Source: an uncultured Oscillospiraceae bacterium (GTDB taxonomy: Bacteria > Bacillota > Clostridia > Oscillospirales > Acutalibacteraceae). From it: DNA of 41,779 bases. Shown one piece after another: positions 23,381-32,192 of this stretch (its first letter is position 1; the number at the start of each line of letters is the position of its first letter). Location of the stretch: positions 1 through 41,779 of the forward strand of contig UQHH01000019.1 in assembly GCA_900540865.1 (NCBI GenBank), in the 5' to 3' direction. The position numbers and the translations under genes are program-made. Under the pieces are notes generated by a model that saw only the letters and a list, made by a program, of their open reading frames with translations, did not search any database and was not told the DNA's origin.

Positions 23381-24586
23381 ATGAAAAAGATATTGGTCAC
23401 CATGACGTCTATGCATATCGGTGGTGCGGAAAGAAGCTTGATTGGCCTGCTCTCCGCCATCGACTATTCTAAATATGAGGTTGATTTGCTCCTGTATAGG
23501 CACGAGGGAGAGTTTTTACCTTTTCTTCCGAAAGAAGTCCGCTTGCTCCCATATATGCCGCAGTACGACACGCTCGACCGGCCGATTTTAGCGCTTTTAA
23601 AAAGCAGGCGTTTCCTGTTCGGGCTGACAAGGCTTTTCGCAAAGGCAAAAACAAAGCTTTACTGTAAAAGGCATCATATAGAAAAAACCGTCTGGGTTTC
23701 TTTGCAGAACAATACGCGCTGCGTTTTACCGCTGCTCCCAAAAATCAAGGGGGAGTATGACATTGCCATCGGATTTTTGGGTATCCACGACATTCTTATA
23801 AAAAAGGTAACGGCAAAAACAAAGCTCGGCTGGATTCATACCGATTACAGCAAGCTTTTTCCGAACCCTAAAATGGATTGCCGTGTCTACGACCGTCTGG
23901 ATTATATCGTCAATGTCTCCCAAGCCTGTACCGATATATTTTTAAACAAATATCCGCAATACAGAAATAAGGCCGTCACTGTTGAAAACATCCTTTCCCC
24001 CGAGTTTATCCGCGAACAGGCGGCGGTGGAGGACGTTTCCGCAGAGCTCGGCAATATAGACGGGTATAAAACCATCTGCTCGGTCGGCCGTTTCACCAGT
24101 GAAAAGAACTTTGACAATGTGCCCGCAATCTGTAAGCTTATGCTCGAAAAGGGCTGTAAAATCAGGTGGTATCTCATCGGCTATGGTACGGACGAGCAAT
24201 TGATTCGGGAAAGAATCAGGCAATTTGGGATGGAAGAGCATGTAATCCTGCTCGGAAAGAAAACCAACCCGTATCCTTATATGAAACGCTGTGATTTATA
24301 TGCCCAGCCGTCGCGCGCGGAAGGAAAGGCGGTTACGGTACGGGAAGCGCAAATCCTTTACAAGCCGGTTGCAATTACAAATTTTGCGACGGCGAAGAGC
24401 CAGCTTAACGACGGCGTTGACGGCGTAATCGTTCCTATGGACAACGAAGGCTGCGCCCAGGCGATTGCCGGGCTGCTTTATGATTCGCGGCGCATGCAGG
24501 CGCTCAGCGATAACTGCGCGCGTACAGACTATAGCAACCGTTCGGAGCTGGAAAAAATTTATCGGTTAGCGGGGAATTTGCCATGA
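23381..24586 (+). CDS. Glycosyltransferase family 4
   Basis: This is a GT-B glycosyltransferase, 401 aa. The N-terminus MTSMHIGGAERSLIGLLSAI carries the GGAERSL phosphate-binding turn. The donor domain has ICSVGRFTSEKNFDNVP, WYLIGYGTDE, VILLGKKTNPYPYMKRCDLY and PSRAEGKAVTVREAQILYKPV. It is a paralogue of the enzyme at 27.7 kb, sharing the GGxERSL N-terminus and the NPYPY segment. The ATG at 23381 follows a run of G residues. The stop overlaps the next start in an ATGA, implying coupling. Confidence 0.92.
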   Translation: MKKILVTMTSMHIGGAERSLIGLLSAIDYSKYEVDLLLYRHEGEFLPFLPKEVRLLPYMPQYDTLDRPILALLKSRRFLFGLTRLFAKAKTKLYCKRHHIEKTVWVSLQNNTRCVLPLLPKIKGEYDIAIGFLGIHDILIKKVTAKTKLGWIHTDYSKLFPNPKMDCRVYDRLDYIVNVSQACTDIFLNKYPQYRNKAVTVENILSPEFIREQAAVEDVSAELGNIDGYKTICSVGRFTSEKNFDNVPAICKLMLEKGCKIRWYLIGYGTDEQLIRERIRQFGMEEHVILLGKKTNPYPYMKRCDLYAQPSRAEGKAVTVREAQILYKPVAITNFATAKSQLNDGVDGVIVPMDNEGCAQAIAGLLYDSRRMQALSDNCARTDYSNRSELEKIYRLAGNLP

Positions 24587-25320
24587 TTCCAAAAATAATA
24601 CATTATTGCTGGTTCGGGGGCGCCCAGATGCCCGAAAAGCTTATTAAGTGCCTGGATTCCTGGAAGCAATATCTTCCCGACTACACGATTATGCGCTGGG
24701 ACGAGCAAAGCTTCGATGTCGAAACGAACGTCTATACAAAGCAGGCCTACGCGCATAAAAAATACGCGTTTGTCAGCGACGTCGCCCGAATCAAGGCGCT
24801 CAGGAAATACGGCGGCATCTATATGGACACGGACGTGGAGGTGTTCCGCCCCTTCGACAGCGTGCTGCACCACCGCTGCGTATTAGGCTTTGAATACCGC
24901 AACTGGGTTGCAACGAGCTTTATGGCCTGTGAAAAGGGCCACAGCATTTTAAAGCTGTTTGAGAAGGAATATGACGGCGTTTCTTTTGAATCAGCGGACG
25001 GCGGCGTCAATATGACGACAAACGTAGAGCGCCTTACCGCGCTATTAGAGGAGATGGGCCTTGTACGCGACAATACCTACCAGGAGCTGCCGAACGGTAT
25101 TGCCGTATATCCCAAGGAATACTTTTCCCCCTATGATTATGGCAACTGCGTCATGGAAAAGACAGAAAATTCCATCTGCGCCCATCATTTTTACGCAACA
25201 TGGCTGCCGTGGAAAACAAAGGTAAAAAAACAGATAAAAAGGGTTATAACTGCGGGAATCGGCAAAAAGAACCTGGTAGCAATCAGGAATAAAATCAGGC
25301 GCCAGCATGAGGAAGAGTAA
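24583..25320 (+). CDS. GT32-like glycosyltransferase
   Basis: This is a 245-aa retaining glycosyltransferase of the Gly_transf_sug (DXD, family 32) group. The start IPKIIHYCWFGG and the central YGGIYMDTDVEVFRPFD (DXD at about residues 83-85) are diagnostic, followed by HHFYATW near the C-terminus. The C-terminal 35 residues are strongly basic, perhaps for membrane contact. Its start overlaps the previous stop by four bases. Family members in bacterial loci often transfer galactose or mannose, but the sugar cannot be assigned here. Confidence 0.92.
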   Translation: MIPKIIHYCWFGGAQMPEKLIKCLDSWKQYLPDYTIMRWDEQSFDVETNVYTKQAYAHKKYAFVSDVARIKALRKYGGIYMDTDVEVFRPFDSVLHHRCVLGFEYRNWVATSFMACEKGHSILKLFEKEYDGVSFESADGGVNMTTNVERLTALLEEMGLVRDNTYQELPNGIAVYPKEYFSPYDYGNCVMEKTENSICAHHFYATWLPWKTKVKKQIKRVITAGIGKKNLVAIRNKIRRQHEEE

Positions 25321-25351
25321 GCTTAAGGAGTACGGAGGTGGACGCGCTTAT

Positions 25352-26452
25352 ATGAAAAAAGTATTATTTGTATTTGGCACACGGCCTGAAGCCATAAAGA
25401 TGTGCCCGCTGGTCAATGAACTCAAGCAGAGAAATACGTTTGACGTCAAGGTTTGTGTAAGCGGCCAGCACCGGCAAATGCTCGACCAGGTGCTAAGGGC
25501 GTTTCGCGTTCAGCCGGATTACGACCTTGCTATTATGAAGGAAAAACAAAGCTTATTCGATATAACAGTCAATTTGCTTGCAGAAATCAAAAAGGTACTC
25601 GAGAAGGAAAAGCCTGACGCCGTGCTGGTGCATGGAGATACGTCTACAACTTTTGTAACCTCGCTTGGCTGCTTTTATTTACAGATACCCGTCGGGCATG
25701 TTGAGGCCGGGCTGCGCACGTATGATATCTATTCGCCTTATCCGGAGGAATTTAACAGGCAGGCGGTCGGCATTCTTGCAAAATACCATTTTGCACCCAC
25801 GCAGCGGGCAAAAGAAAACCTGCTGAGAGAGGGCAAAGACCCTGCCGGCATTTTTGTAACGGGCAACACGGCAATCGACGCCCTGAAAACCACGGTAAAA
25901 GAAACGTATACTCATCCGCAGCTTGCGTGGGCGGCAGGCAGCCGCCTGATTATGCTCACGGCGCACAGGCGGGAGAACCTAGGCGAGCCGCTTGTCCATA
26001 TGTTCAAAGCAATCAAAAGAATCGTGGAGGAAACGCCGGATATCAAAGTAATCTATCCAGTCCATATGAATCCCGCGGTGCGCAGCGCCGCACAGGGTAT
26101 TTTGGGGGACAGCGACAGGGTGCGGATTATAGAGCCCTTGGATGTGCTTGATTTCCACAACTTTCTTGCGCGTTCCTACCTGATATTGACAGACAGCGGC
26201 GGCATACAGGAGGAAGCGCCGTCGCTTGGCAAGCCTGTCCTCGTCATGCGCGACACCACGGAACGGCCGGAAGGGATAGAGGCAGGCACACTGCGGCTGG
26301 TCGGGACGGACGAACAGACGATTTACCGGGAATTTAAACGTCTGCTGACGGAGCAGGACGCATATAACGCAATGAGCCATGCCTCCAACCCTTACGGGGA
26401 CGGGCTGGCATGTAAACGCATTGCCGATATACTTGAAAAACTGAACGGATGA
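25352..26452 (+). CDS. wecB: UDP-GlcNAc 2-epimerase (non-hydrolysing)
   Basis: This cytoplasmic enzyme converts UDP-GlcNAc to UDP-ManNAc, 366 aa, the normal length. Signature segments are FGTRPEAIKMCPLV (about 7-20), VHGDTSTTF, GHVEAGLRTYD, LTAHRRENLGEP and TDSGGIQEEAPSLGKPVLVMRD. I chose the ATG at 25352, which has GGAGGTG 11 bases upstream, over an earlier ATG at 25307 inside the GT32 gene. Its presence predicts ManNAc or a derivative in the repeat unit. No dehydrogenase for ManNAcA lies nearby. Confidence 0.94.
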   Translation: MKKVLFVFGTRPEAIKMCPLVNELKQRNTFDVKVCVSGQHRQMLDQVLRAFRVQPDYDLAIMKEKQSLFDITVNLLAEIKKVLEKEKPDAVLVHGDTSTTFVTSLGCFYLQIPVGHVEAGLRTYDIYSPYPEEFNRQAVGILAKYHFAPTQRAKENLLREGKDPAGIFVTGNTAIDALKTTVKETYTHPQLAWAAGSRLIMLTAHRRENLGEPLVHMFKAIKRIVEETPDIKVIYPVHMNPAVRSAAQGILGDSDRVRIIEPLDVLDFHNFLARSYLILTDSGGIQEEAPSLGKPVLVMRDTTERPEGIEAGTLRLVGTDEQTIYREFKRLLTEQDAYNAMSHASNPYGDGLACKRIADILEKLNG

Positions 26453-26463
26453 AAGGGAAAACG

Positions 26464-27702
26464 ATGAGGGCCTTATATGTCGTAGGAAGCTGTCTGAGAT
26501 GCAATACCTCTGCTAATATGAGCCATAACGGTTATGTGCAGGGCTTGCTTGAAAACGGATTCAATGTGGATATCATTATGGAAAACACAAGCTTTGGGGA
26601 AACAGACCGGGCGATGCCGGTTTTCAAGGAGGCTGTATATTATGAATATAACGCCGTGCCCTTTTCCCACAAGCTGAGAGACCGGATAAAGAAGCGGGTA
26701 GATGCACCTGCCACGGACAGAAGCGAAGCGCCCGCTGCAGGCAGCGGGCCGTCACAAAGCAGTACGGCAGCCGCAGAAAACAGGTTCAGAGGAATCCTGA
26801 AAAAAATATACCAGGTGCTTTTTAACCGGGACCATCCTTATTCGCTCGATAAGCAATGGCTCAAAAACGCAGCGCGTTTTCGAAGCGGCGTCGTATATGA
26901 TTTGGTAGTTTCCAATTCCTCTCCGGCGTCCAGCCATAAACTGGTGTCTATATTGAAGCGTAAAAACCGCATCAAATATAAAAAGTGGATTCAGATATGG
27001 GAAGACCCGTGGTATTACGACCTGTACGCGATACATAAAAAAGAGGCGGTTTTAAAGGAAGAACAATCGCTTTTGGAACAGGCGGACGAAATTTATTATG
27101 TCAGTCCGCTGACACTGGAAAATCAAAAGCGATATTTCAAAGGCTGTGCCGGAAAGATGTCTTTTGTCCCACTGCCATATCTCGTTTCTGATAAAGACGC
27201 TTTGGCAGGCGGCTCGTCAAAAGAGGTTTCTTTTGGCTATTTCGGGGATTACTATTCGCATGTGCGCAATTTGCGCCCGTTTTATGAGGCGCTGAAACGC
27301 TCTGGCGCAAAGGGCTATATATGCGGCGATACAAATGAACGGTTTGAAAGCACCGGACAGATTACAATACATGGCCGCCTGACGCTCGATAAGCTAAACC
27401 TGGTTCAAAAGGAAACCACTGTGCTGATTAGCCTTTGTAACCTGGGCGGCGGGCAGATACCCGGGAAGATATACCATTACAGCGCCACGGAAAAACCGGT
27501 TATTTTTATATTGGACGGAACAAACGAAGAAAAGGAAAAAATTCTCAAATACTTTAAACCATACAACAGGTTCCATTTTTGCAATAACGATACAGAGGAA
27601 ATTTTAACGCTGTTAACCCGGTTCATTGCTGGGGAAGAAGCGTTGAAAGAAAATGTTTTGATGGACTTTTCCCCCTTTGAAGTTGTAAAGAAAATCATAT
27701 GA
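26464..27702 (+). CDS. GT-B type glycosyltransferase, divergent
   Basis: This 412-aa protein has the layout of a GT-B glycosyltransferase. A Rossmann-like start (MRALYVVGSCLRCNTSANMS) leads to a C-terminal donor domain with SFGYFGDYYSHVRNLRPFYEAL, YICGDTN, ITIHGRL and IPGKIYHYSATEKPVIFIL. A low-complexity Ala/Ser/Pro linker (about residues 82-105) interrupts the N-terminal domain. The ATG at 26464 is five bases after AAAGGG and 11 bases beyond wecB; an ATG at 26449 overlaps the wecB stop but lacks a ribosome site. The classic EX7E motif is not evident, so family placement is tentative. Confidence 0.75.
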   Translation: MRALYVVGSCLRCNTSANMSHNGYVQGLLENGFNVDIIMENTSFGETDRAMPVFKEAVYYEYNAVPFSHKLRDRIKKRVDAPATDRSEAPAAGSGPSQSSTAAAENRFRGILKKIYQVLFNRDHPYSLDKQWLKNAARFRSGVVYDLVVSNSSPASSHKLVSILKRKNRIKYKKWIQIWEDPWYYDLYAIHKKEAVLKEEQSLLEQADEIYYVSPLTLENQKRYFKGCAGKMSFVPLPYLVSDKDALAGGSSKEVSFGYFGDYYSHVRNLRPFYEALKRSGAKGYICGDTNERFESTGQITIHGRLTLDKLNLVQKETTVLISLCNLGGGQIPGKIYHYSATEKPVIFILDGTNEEKEKILKYFKPYNRFHFCNNDTEEILTLLTRFIAGEEALKENVLMDFSPFEVVKKII

Positions 27703-27726
27703 CCGCATGAGAGGTGTAACGTAGTC

Positions 27727-28926
27727 TTGAAAAAAGAACTTCTTTTTATAAACGGGCATCTCAATGCCGGCGGCGGGGAGCGCTCTTTGACGGACCTTCT
27801 CAAATATATGGATTTTACAAAATATAATGTGGATTTACTGCTGTTTGAGGGGCTTGGGGATTATGTACAGGAGCTTCCGCCGGAGGTAAACGTTATTTTC
27901 TATGACATAACTAAGACCTTTGGCTCCTACAAAGCGTGCGTCAGTAAGGCTGTAAAAGACAAAGACGGCTTTACCTTTGCGCTTAGGCACATTTTGTTGC
28001 TGCAAAAGCTTTTTGGCGCGAAAGCGCTGCGCCTTGCGCGCGGTTTATTCAAACGCCTGAAGAAACGATACGATTGTGCGGTTGCTTACAGGCCGGGCTT
28101 TTGCACCGACTTTGCGGCGAATGCCGTGAAAGCGGACAAAAAAATAAGCTGGTGGCATCACGGCGCGTTTGATATGAGCCAAAAGGCCGCTGATAGGACA
28201 ATGCGCGCTTTCAATAAAATGGATTATATCGCGTCCGTATCCGAAAGCTGCCGGCGGATGCTTCTGGAAAAATTTCCGGGCCTGGACAATAAGCTTGTAA
28301 CCATTCCGAATATTGTCGATACGGAGGCAATCGCGAAAAAGGCACGGCTGTATCAGCCGGAAATGAGGCGCGGTGCGGATTGTATCCGCCTGGTAAGCGT
28401 CGGCAGGCTGTCGCCCGAAAAAAACATGGCTGTCTGTCCGGACGTTTGCAGAATACTTTTGCGGCGCGGTTTTCAGGTCGAATGGTATATCATTGGCGGC
28501 GGCGTGCAGGAAAAGGAGCTTTGTGATAAAATAAAAGAATACGGCCTTTCGGAAAGCGTGTTCTTAATGGGAAGCCTTCCAAATCCGTATCCCTACGTCA
28601 GGGCGGCAGACATTTATGTGCACCCGTCGCTTGTTGAATCACAGGGGATATCTATCCTGGAGGCTCTTTCTCTTTCAAAACCTGTGGTGGCTGCCGCATC
28701 CTTAGGACCCTTGGAGTTTATTGAAAATAAGGAAAACGGGATTTTGACGCAGCCTACAGCCGAGGATATCAGCGGCGGCGTCATGTCGCTGCTTACGCAG
28801 CCTTCCCTGCGTGCCCATGTGGCACAGCGCGCGGAGAAAACGGCACGGCTGTATGCCCCGGAAAAAATTTTGGCGCGCTTATACGATTTGATAGAGCAAA
28901 CCTGTAAAGAGAAAGACGCATATTAA
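27727..28926 (+). CDS. Glycosyltransferase family 4 (paralogue)
   Basis: This is a GT-B glycosyltransferase, 399 aa. It opens ELLFINGHLNAGGGERSL and contains LVSVGRLSPEKNMAVCPDVC, WYIIGGG, VFLMGSLPNPYPYVRAADIY and HPSLVESQGISILEALSLSKPV (EX7E region). It closely parallels the 23.4 kb enzyme over its whole length, suggesting an old duplication within the locus. The start is TTG at 27727, about 11 bases after GAGGTG. Its last codons overlap the beginning of the decayed acyltransferase reading frame. Confidence 0.92.
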   Translation: MKKELLFINGHLNAGGGERSLTDLLKYMDFTKYNVDLLLFEGLGDYVQELPPEVNVIFYDITKTFGSYKACVSKAVKDKDGFTFALRHILLLQKLFGAKALRLARGLFKRLKKRYDCAVAYRPGFCTDFAANAVKADKKISWWHHGAFDMSQKAADRTMRAFNKMDYIASVSESCRRMLLEKFPGLDNKLVTIPNIVDTEAIAKKARLYQPEMRRGADCIRLVSVGRLSPEKNMAVCPDVCRILLRRGFQVEWYIIGGGVQEKELCDKIKEYGLSESVFLMGSLPNPYPYVRAADIYVHPSLVESQGISILEALSLSKPVVAAASLGPLEFIENKENGILTQPTAEDISGGVMSLLTQPSLRAHVAQRAEKTARLYAPEKILARLYDLIEQTCKEKDAY

Positions 28927-29442
28927 ACAGGTTCAAGAGAATCTTTGCCAAGCCGAAAAACAAGGTAGAATCCCTGCGTAATTCCGGCTGCAGAATAGGG
29001 GAAAATGTGGATTCGGTCAACAGCAAAATCAACGCCTGCCACAGCTTCTTGGTTACGATAGGTGATAATGTAACAATTACGAATTCAACGGTGCTGGCGC
29101 ACGACGCCAGCACAAAAAATCGTTGGGCTACAGTAAGGTAGGCGGGGTTACAATAGGCAGCGATGTTTTTATTTGATATGGAAGTATTATCCTGCCGGGC
29201 ACCACAATTGGGAATCAGGTTATTGCAGGCCGGGTACGGTCGTGGCTAAAGATGTGCCGGACAACGTGGTTATTGTGGGCAATCCCTTTCGCGTAATTTG
29301 CTCATATGACGAATTTATAGAAAAGAACAGGCAGAAAATGCAGACAAATCCTGTCTTTGATACATTGTTTTCGGACAAAACCCAGCGGGAAAAGGAAGAG
29401 ATGTTCAAGCAGCTCAACGGTAAAATTGGGTACGATTTGTAA
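28920..29442 (+). pseudogene. Decayed hexapeptide acyltransferase
   Basis: Three lesions break one recognisable reading frame. From 28923 the frame reads a basic N-terminus (NRFKRIFAKPKNKVE), then GCRIGENVDSV and FLVTIGDNVTI. It loses one base in the A run at 29114-29119. The shifted frame continues VGGVTIGSDVFI, then meets TGA at 29174 where GGA (Gly) is expected. A second one-base loss near 29228-29234 (GGCCGGG for an expected GGCGCGGG) precedes GTVVAKDVPDNVVIVGNP, the typical acetyltransferase C-terminus, followed by an intact tail. No ATG, GTG or TTG starts the frame at the expected place (ATA at 28920). Three independent lesions make sequencing error an unlikely explanation. The product would have been a beta-helix O-acetyltransferase of about 170 residues. 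Confidence 0.85.
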
Positions 29443-29486
29443 AAAACGGCTCAACCGTCTGTAATAGCTAAAGGAGAAGGATAAGA

Positions 29487-30653
29487 ATGGATAAATTGTT
29501 TCTTTATTCACACGGCGGCGCGGGCAATCACGGCTGTGAGGCGATTGTCAGGTGTACGCATAAAATATTGCGGAAGCACGAGCAAAATATGGTCCTTTAT
29601 TCCTTGAGAAAGGAAGAGGATGAAAAATATGGTCTGCAAAGGCTTATGCCTGTTGCCGGACACATGCGCCCCTACAGCAAGCTGTCGTTACAGCGTATGC
29701 TGGCTTCGCTTTCCATTCGTCTAAGAAACGACCGTTCCTACGCTGAAAAGCTGCCGTTGCAGCATTTGTTCAAATTGTATGGCAAAGGGGATATAGCCCT
29801 TTCCATAGGAGGGGATAATTACTGTTACAGCGGCTTTGAGCAATATAAAATTTTAAATGCCAATTTTCAAAAAAAAGGGGTTAAGACCGTTTTGTGGGGC
29901 TGCTCGGTAGAGCCGGGCTTAATCGGGGACGGGATGGCCCGCGACCTTGCCGGCTATTCCCTGATTACGGCTAGGGAAAGCATCAGCTACGAGGCGCTCA
30001 AAAAAGTTAACCCAAACACAAAGCTATACCCTGACCCCGCTTTTCAGCTGGATACGGTGAAGCTCCCGCTGCCTGACGGCTTCGATGAAAAAAACACGGT
30101 AGGAATCAATATCAGCCCGATTGTCATCAGCTGTGAACAAAACAGCGGGAAAACGTTTGAAGCTGCCGTAGCGCTTGTTCGGTTTATTATTCAGGAAACA
30201 GATATGCAGGTTGCTTTGATTCCCCATGTCGTATGGGAAACCAGTGACGACCGTAAGGTTCTTAAAAAAATATATGCGCTTTTTCAGGATACCGGCAGGG
30301 TGGTTTTGCTGGAAGACCACAACTGCATGGAGCTAAAGGGCTTTATTGCCCGGTGCCGTTTGTTTATCGGAGCCAGGACGCACGCTACCATTGCTGCGTA
30401 TTCCTCCTGTGTGCCTACCGTTGTGCTCGGTTATTCCGTCAAGGCCAGAGGAATCGCAAAAGACCTGTTTGGTACGGATGAAAACTATGTGCTTCCTGTG
30501 CAGTCGTTATCCGGCAAGGACGATTTGGCGGCGGCGTTTCAATGGCTTTTAAAAAATGAATCCTCCATCCGCACGCGGCTAAACGAAATTATGCCTGCTT
30601 ACTGCGCGAAGGCGCTGGAGGCCGGACGAGAAATTGACCTGTTGAGGGAGTAA
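29487..30653 (+). CDS. Polysaccharide pyruvyl transferase family protein
   Basis: This is a 388-aa protein of the CsaB/WcaK family, which adds a pyruvate ketal to sugars using PEP. The N-terminus YSHGGAGNHGCEAIVRCTH matches the GxGNxGDExI-type phosphate loop with His-Gly-Cys in place of Gly-Asp. Further matches are SIGGDNYCYSG (about 109-119), ESISYEALKKVNPNTKLYPDPAF and, near the C-terminus, LFIGARTHATIAAYSSCVPTV, the conserved GxRxH block. The ATG at 29487 follows AAAGGAGAAGGA. It is separated by the flippase gene from an FrhB-like gene, a family known to accompany it in polysaccharide loci. Pyruvylation would make the polymer acidic. Confidence 0.88.
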   Translation: MDKLFLYSHGGAGNHGCEAIVRCTHKILRKHEQNMVLYSLRKEEDEKYGLQRLMPVAGHMRPYSKLSLQRMLASLSIRLRNDRSYAEKLPLQHLFKLYGKGDIALSIGGDNYCYSGFEQYKILNANFQKKGVKTVLWGCSVEPGLIGDGMARDLAGYSLITARESISYEALKKVNPNTKLYPDPAFQLDTVKLPLPDGFDEKNTVGINISPIVISCEQNSGKTFEAAVALVRFIIQETDMQVALIPHVVWETSDDRKVLKKIYALFQDTGRVVLLEDHNCMELKGFIARCRLFIGARTHATIAAYSSCVPTVVLGYSVKARGIAKDLFGTDENYVLPVQSLSGKDDLAAAFQWLLKNESSIRTRLNEIMPAYCAKALEAGREIDLLRE

Positions 30654-30659
30654 GTTGCC

Positions 30660-32189
30660 TTGAAGAAAAATCAGCTGAAATCAGGCGTTATGCTGTCGTA
30701 TGTCAATCTTGCGCTGAGCAGCATAATTCCTATTATATATACCCCCATCATGCTGCAGATACTGGGACAGTCCGAATATGGCCTTTACAGCCTTGCGAGT
30801 TCTGTGGTCGGCTATCTATCCCTGCTGAGCTTTGGGATTGGCAGCACAGTGGTACGTTACCTGACCAAATACAGGGCGCAGGGGGACAAAGAAGGCGAAC
30901 AGCGGATGCTCGGCCTCTTCACCGCGATATATGGCGTGCTGACACTGGTTGTCCTAATCGTCGGCACGGTCTGCGCGCTCAACTGCGGGCTTATCTATTC
31001 CGCAAAGCTCAGCGCACAAGAGCTCAGCCGTATGCAGCTTTTGCTTTTCTTAATGACAATCAATACAGCCATTACGTTTATGTTCAGCGCATTTTCCTCC
31101 GTAATATTGGCGCATGAGCGGTATATATTCAAAAAACTCACGGAAATGCTCACGACCGTACTGGCGCCCTGCCTGAACCTGCTGATGCTGTTCCTGGGGT
31201 TTGCTTCAGTCGGCCTTGTTATTGCAACCACAATCATACATGTGATTATGTACGGCGCTAATTTGATTTATTGCCTGAAGGCTCTCAAAATCAGGCCGAA
31301 ATTCAAAAATATGCCGTTCGGTATCTTGAAAGAGCTGGCGGCCTTTTCCGCCTTTATTTTCCTGGGCATGGTCGTCGATATGCTTTACTGGTCGACGGAC
31401 AAGCTTATTATCGGCGCGATGATTGGTACCGCCGCGGTTGCCGTGTATAATGTAGGCGCAACGTTCAACACAATCGTGACGTCTATTTCTTCAGCGATCA
31501 GCGGCGTCCTGACGCCGCGCATTACCAATATGGTATTTACAAATTGTTCAAAAAAAGATTTGACAGATATTTTTATCCGCGTGGGAAGAATCCAATATAT
31601 TCTTGTATCCTTCATTATTTCCGCGTTCATCGTGTTTGGTCAGCAGTTTATTTCAATATGGGCCGGAAAAGACTATGCAGAGGCATATCCGGTGGCGCTT
31701 CTTACGCTGATACCAATTTTAGTGCCTTTGATACAAAACACGGGACTGAGCATTATCATTGCGCAGAACCGCCACAGGTTCCGTTCCATTATGTACTTGA
31801 TTATTGCGGTAATCAACGCGGCTACGACTGTAGTAGCCGTGCGCTATTTCGGAATCGTCGGCGCCGCGGTATGCTCCTGCGTCGCCTATGCAATCGGGAA
31901 CGGCCTTATTATGAACTGGTATTACTATAAAAAAGTTGGAATCGATATTCCGAAGTTTTGGCTCAACATTTTGAAAATGAGCCCGGTAGCGGTTGTAATG
32001 ACCGCTTTGGGGCTCTTGGCGACACAATACTACATGATAGCTTCTTGGGGCAGTTTTCTGTTGGGAGCCGCGGTGTATACGCTGCTCTATATGCCGTTGG
32101 CATATTTTTTAATGATGAACCGGTACGAGAAAAACCTGGTAAAGGGGCCGGCTGTCAGACTGAAAAATAAATTACTGAAAAAGGGTTAA
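30660..32189 (+). CDS. Oligosaccharide flippase (Wzx/MATE-like)
   Basis: This is a 509-aa polytopic membrane protein of the polysaccharide transporter (PST/MVF) superfamily, with 12-14 predicted spans. It moves lipid-linked repeat units across the membrane. The start GVMLSYVNLALSSIIPIIYTPIMLQILGQSEYGLYSLASS is typical: a short cytoplasmic head, the first span, then the GxxEYGLY turn. The TTG at 30660 has GAGGGAG nine bases upstream and lies six bases after the pyruvyl transferase stop. With the EpsG-like polymerase it defines the locus as Wzx/Wzy-dependent. Confidence 0.93.
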   Translation: MKKNQLKSGVMLSYVNLALSSIIPIIYTPIMLQILGQSEYGLYSLASSVVGYLSLLSFGIGSTVVRYLTKYRAQGDKEGEQRMLGLFTAIYGVLTLVVLIVGTVCALNCGLIYSAKLSAQELSRMQLLLFLMTINTAITFMFSAFSSVILAHERYIFKKLTEMLTTVLAPCLNLLMLFLGFASVGLVIATTIIHVIMYGANLIYCLKALKIRPKFKNMPFGILKELAAFSAFIFLGMVVDMLYWSTDKLIIGAMIGTAAVAVYNVGATFNTIVTSISSAISGVLTPRITNMVFTNCSKKDLTDIFIRVGRIQYILVSFIISAFIVFGQQFISIWAGKDYAEAYPVALLTLIPILVPLIQNTGLSIIIAQNRHRFRSIMYLIIAVINAATTVVAVRYFGIVGAAVCSCVAYAIGNGLIMNWYYYKKVGIDIPKFWLNILKMSPVAVVMTALGLLATQYYMIASWGSFLLGAAVYTLLYMPLAYFLMMNRYEKNLVKGPAVRLKNKLLKKG

Positions 32190-32192
32190 AAA

